Translations under genes and position numbers: made by a program
Assembly: GCA_904420055.1 (NCBI GenBank)
Contig: CAJFTV010000099.1
Span: forward strand, 1 to 7,950
Reading direction: 5' to 3'
DNA length: 7,950 nucleotides
Source: Candidatus Alloscillospira gallinarum
Lineage (GTDB): Bacteria > Bacillota > Clostridia > Oscillospirales > Oscillospiraceae
The notes under the pieces: model-generated
Database searches by the model: none
Told to the model about the DNA's origin: nothing
The model's input: only the letters and a program-made list of their open reading frames with translations
Part shown: piece after piece, positions 5,837-7,950 of the stretch
Layout: each line of letters opens with the position of its first letter
How positions within the stretch are numbered: position 1 is the stretch's first letter

Positions 5837-6021
5837 GCTTTTGCTGCTGACCTTTGGCTTTGCGGCGACATTTGCCGCAGCCGCATCATAAACAGAAAAA
5901 CGTCTCGCCGTCAGTTGCGGCGGGGCTTAAAGCGGGAGCAAAATGCCCGCAAAATTCACTCTGCTGCGGGGAATTTGAAAGAGTTCCCCGCGGCGGCAGG
6001 GTAAAAAAAGGTAGAGGTAAA
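5837..6021 (+). other. Hairpin-rich intercistronic spacer
   Basis: This 185-bp gap lies between the cyclase and dehydrogenase genes and holds four successive potential hairpins. They are TGCGGC/GCCGCA (5861-5866 with 5874-5879), CGCCG/CGGCG (5906-5910 with 5918-5922), GCGGG/CCCGC (5932-5936 with 5946-5950), and GCGGGGAA/TTCCCCGC (5966-5973 with 5984-5991). The last extends to about 13 bp with two G-U pairs (5961-5996). None has a T-tract, so they do not look like terminators. Attenuation, mRNA processing or differential stability of the downstream genes are possible. One frame is open across the region, but its translation is low-complexity and resembles no protein. Confidence 0.6.
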
Positions 6022-6987
6022 ATGAAAACACTAAGCGACATCAAAAAAATTGCCGTGCTTGGCGCCGGCACAATGGGCCCCGGAATTGCTCAGACATTTG
6101 CCATGGGCGGTTACGAGGTGACCATGTGGACAAGAAGAGAAGAGACAAGAGAAAAGGCAAAAGCCGCATTAAAATCCAGCCTTCAGACTTTTGCTGACGA
6201 GGGCGAAATTAAAGCTGAGGATATTGACACAATATACAACCGCATTAGTTTCGCCATGACAGTACCTGACGCTATAAAGGGCGCTGATTTCATTATGGAG
6301 ACCATTGTAGAGAACAAGGACGCAAAAATTGACCTCTACAATCAGATTGCCGAGGTTGTGGAAAGCGACGTTATTATCGCCTCCAACACTTCTGCTATGA
6401 ACATCTTTGAAATCGTACCTGAGAAACTTCTTCCGCAGCAGATAATCTGCCACTGGTACTCCCCCCCGCAGCTTATCCCTCTGGTGGAGGTTGTTAAGAG
6501 CGAGCAGGCTCCACAGGAGTATGCAGATATAGCCATGGCCATGCTGAAAAAGTGCGGCAAGACGGCTGTATTTATGAAGAAATTTATCCGCGGTTACATT
6601 GTAAACCGTCTGCAGCAGTGCCTCAACCGTGAGATTTTCTATCTCCTTGATGAGGGCTACTGTGATGCAGAGGCAATTGACCTTGCCGCAAAGGCATCTT
6701 TCATTCCCAGAGCTGTTGTTCTCGGCCTCTTAAAGCGCGCCGACTTTGGCGGACTTGACATGACCGCAAACAACTATAAGAATCACAGCTACACCATGCC
6801 TGAGCACGGTGATGAAATGCCCCATGTTCTTGAAGAGCATATTGAGCATGGAGAGCTGGGAATTAAGACCGGCAAAGGCTTCTACGACTACACCGGCGTT
6901 GATATTGAAGAACTCAAGAAGAAGAGAGACGAACAGCTCTTTGAGGTGTTCAGACTCGCAAAGAAGTTCATGGACGACCCCGTTTAA
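6022..6987 (+). CDS. 3-hydroxyacyl-CoA dehydrogenase-fold oxidoreductase (beta-hydroxy acid dehydrogenase)
   Basis: This 321-residue cytoplasmic enzyme has the family's usual two domains: a Rossmann domain (about 1-190, GAGTMGPG at 14-21) and a helical C-terminal domain. Catalytic residues by alignment to HADH are Ser124 in SNTS, His144, Glu156 (12 residues later, as in HADH) and Asn195 in GYIVNRL. A KGFYDY motif lies near the end. The active-site loop reads HWYSPPQLIPLVEVV; the PLVEV form resembles carnitine dehydrogenase and lambda-crystallin/gulonate dehydrogenase, which use free hydroxy acids, rather than the KLVEV of acyl-CoA enzymes. The residue that is Asp in NAD-dependent HADH is Thr37, followed by Arg38-Arg39, which suggests NADP. 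ATG 6022 follows AGAGGT. An upstream in-frame extension has no family similarity. It precedes the BKACE gene by 59 bp and probably supplies its beta-keto acid. Confidence 0.9.
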   Translation: MKTLSDIKKIAVLGAGTMGPGIAQTFAMGGYEVTMWTRREETREKAKAALKSSLQTFADEGEIKAEDIDTIYNRISFAMTVPDAIKGADFIMETIVENKDAKIDLYNQIAEVVESDVIIASNTSAMNIFEIVPEKLLPQQIICHWYSPPQLIPLVEVVKSEQAPQEYADIAMAMLKKCGKTAVFMKKFIRGYIVNRLQQCLNREIFYLLDEGYCDAEAIDLAAKASFIPRAVVLGLLKRADFGGLDMTANNYKNHSYTMPEHGDEMPHVLEEHIEHGELGIKTGKGFYDYTGVDIEELKKKRDEQLFEVFRLAKKFMDDPV

Positions 6988-7046
6988 TAGGTATTTTCAA
7001 AATTACTGTTTTATAAATTGTTTTTATTGAAAGGAAGTAAATTAAA

Positions 7047-7949
7047 ATGGCAAAGTCCAATAAGATCATCATTCAGTGCTGCATGTGCGGCGCCGGAACA
7101 AAAAAGTCACAGGCCCCCACAGTTCCCTATACTCCTGAAGAAATTGCACGTCAGGTAGTCGAGGTGGCAAAGGCTGGCGCTTCCATCGCCCATATTCATG
7201 TCCGCGAGGATAAGGAAGTAAACGGCGAGATGCAGATTGGCTACAAGTCCATGAGCCTGCAGAAGTTCACCGAGACCGTTGAGCTCTGCCGCAAATACTG
7301 CAAAGAGGCCGGTGTTGACATTATCATCAACCTCACCACCTCCGGCGGTGAGTACGAGGACCAGAAGCGTCTGCAGCACTTAGGCGCATTAAAGCCCGAG
7401 ATGTGCTCCTTTGACCCCAACACCCTCAACTGGGCAAACAGCTATATCTTTGAGAACAGCCCCCGTTTCTTAAACCTTCTGGCTGAGGAAGTTGTAAAGC
7501 AGGATGTAAAGCCCGAGTTCGAGGTATTCGATACAGGTCACATCGACAGCGTTATGTACTATGTAAATAAGCACAATATCCCCAAGCCCCCACACATTCA
7601 GTTCATCATGGGTGTCGGCGGTTCAATGCCCGGCACTGCCGAGAACCTGGCTTTCCTGGTTGGCAAGCTGCCTGAGGGTGCAACCTGGTCCGTCTCCGGC
7701 ATAGGCAGAGCACACATGCCCATGATGCTGGCTGGTCTTGCTCTGGGCTGTGACGGTCTCCGTGTAGGCCTTGAGGATAACGTAGTTTATGGCAAAGACG
7801 CAGACGGCAATAAAATTATCGCAACAAACGTCATGCTGGTTGAGCGCGCTGTTGAGCTTTCAAAGCTCGCAGGCCGTGAGATTGCAACAGCTGACGAGGC
7901 CCGTCAGATTCTCGGCATTACACGCAACTGCCTGAGAGACGAGGGCTGA
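7047..7949 (+). CDS. Beta-keto acid cleavage enzyme (BKACE, DUF849/Kce family)
   Basis: This 300-residue zinc enzyme has a TIM-barrel fold and belongs to the family of 3-keto-5-aminohexanoate cleavage enzyme (Kce). The family condenses a beta-keto acid with acetyl-CoA to give acetoacetate and a shortened acyl-CoA. Zinc ligands by alignment to Kce are His49 and His51 in AHIHVRED and Glu243 in GLEDN. Arg239 and Asp244 match catalytic Arg226 and Asp231. GVGGSMPGTAENL and WSVSGIGRAHMP are family hallmarks. Kce Glu14, which as I recall contacts the substrate ammonium group, aligns with Gly17 (CGAGT), so an amino substrate handled as in lysine fermentation is less likely. No lysine-fermentation genes (kamA, kamDE, kdd) are in the window. 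AGGA at 7032-7035 is the ribosome binding site. The gene is complete and ends at the window edge, so its downstream neighbours and terminator are not visible. Confidence 0.94.
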   Translation: MAKSNKIIIQCCMCGAGTKKSQAPTVPYTPEEIARQVVEVAKAGASIAHIHVREDKEVNGEMQIGYKSMSLQKFTETVELCRKYCKEAGVDIIINLTTSGGEYEDQKRLQHLGALKPEMCSFDPNTLNWANSYIFENSPRFLNLLAEEVVKQDVKPEFEVFDTGHIDSVMYYVNKHNIPKPPHIQFIMGVGGSMPGTAENLAFLVGKLPEGATWSVSGIGRAHMPMMLAGLALGCDGLRVGLEDNVVYGKDADGNKIIATNVMLVERAVELSKLAGREIATADEARQILGITRNCLRDEG

Positions 7950-7950
7950 A

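Noticed and set aside
5854..6021. In-frame upstream extension of the dehydrogenase (56 codons)
   Set aside because: The extension would place basic, low-complexity sequence before a standard Rossmann N-terminus and spans the hairpins. ATG 6022 has its own ribosome binding site and gives the normal family length.
7047..7949. Part of a classical lysine fermentation (kam/kdd/kce/kal) cluster
   Set aside because: No aminomutase, 3,5-diaminohexanoate dehydrogenase or ammonia lyase gene is present, and the Kce ammonium-contacting Glu is replaced.

Overview
The window looks like chromosomal DNA from a Gram-positive anaerobe of the class Clostridia, possibly a gut Oscillospiraceae/Ruminococcaceae-type organism (inference). 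The support is strong AAGGAG/AGGAGG ribosome binding sites, sigma-A type TTGACA/TATAAT boxes, one TTG start, roughly half GC, and a set of short-chain acid fermentation enzymes. I see no mobile element, tRNA, rRNA or CRISPR array. All eight genes are intact.

Layout. (1) 1-2313: a promoter with consensus -35 and -10 boxes and a 19-bp spacer drives a thiolase and a short-chain dehydrogenase/reductase (SDR), ending in a strong intrinsic terminator. (2) 2400-3056: a stand-alone nucleotidyltransferase-fold protein with a TTG start. (3) 3083-3118: a shared hairpin terminator facing the convergent minus-strand pair. (4) 3136-4634, minus strand: a MerR-family regulator with a GyrI-like effector domain, followed 17 nt later by an MTA/SAH nucleosidase-like gene. 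(5) 4635-4903: a divergent regulatory region holding a near copy (27 of 31 bases) of the promoter at the window start. (6) 4904-7949, plus strand: a cyclase-family metal hydrolase, a 3-hydroxyacyl-CoA-dehydrogenase-fold enzyme and a BKACE (beta-keto acid cleavage) enzyme. A 185-bp hairpin-rich gap separates the first two.

How the genes may work together. The 19-bp spacer and dyad are the hallmark of MerR-activated promoters, and two such promoters flank the merR gene. The simplest reading is that this MerR protein senses a small organic substrate and switches on both operons. A plausible pathway (inference) runs as follows. The cyclase-family hydrolase opens or deacylates a precursor. The 3-hydroxyacyl-CoA-dehydrogenase-like enzyme and/or the SDR oxidises a free beta-hydroxy acid. 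The BKACE enzyme condenses the resulting beta-keto acid with acetyl-CoA, giving acetoacetate and a shortened acyl-CoA. The thiolase works on the acetoacetyl-CoA side or on a related 3-ketoacyl-CoA. This resembles carnitine catabolism (dehydrogenase plus dehydrocarnitine-cleaving BKACE), but the cyclase, SDR and thiolase, and several substituted active-site residues, suggest a different and possibly undescribed substrate. No CoA-transferase or transporter lies in the window, so the pathway is incomplete here.
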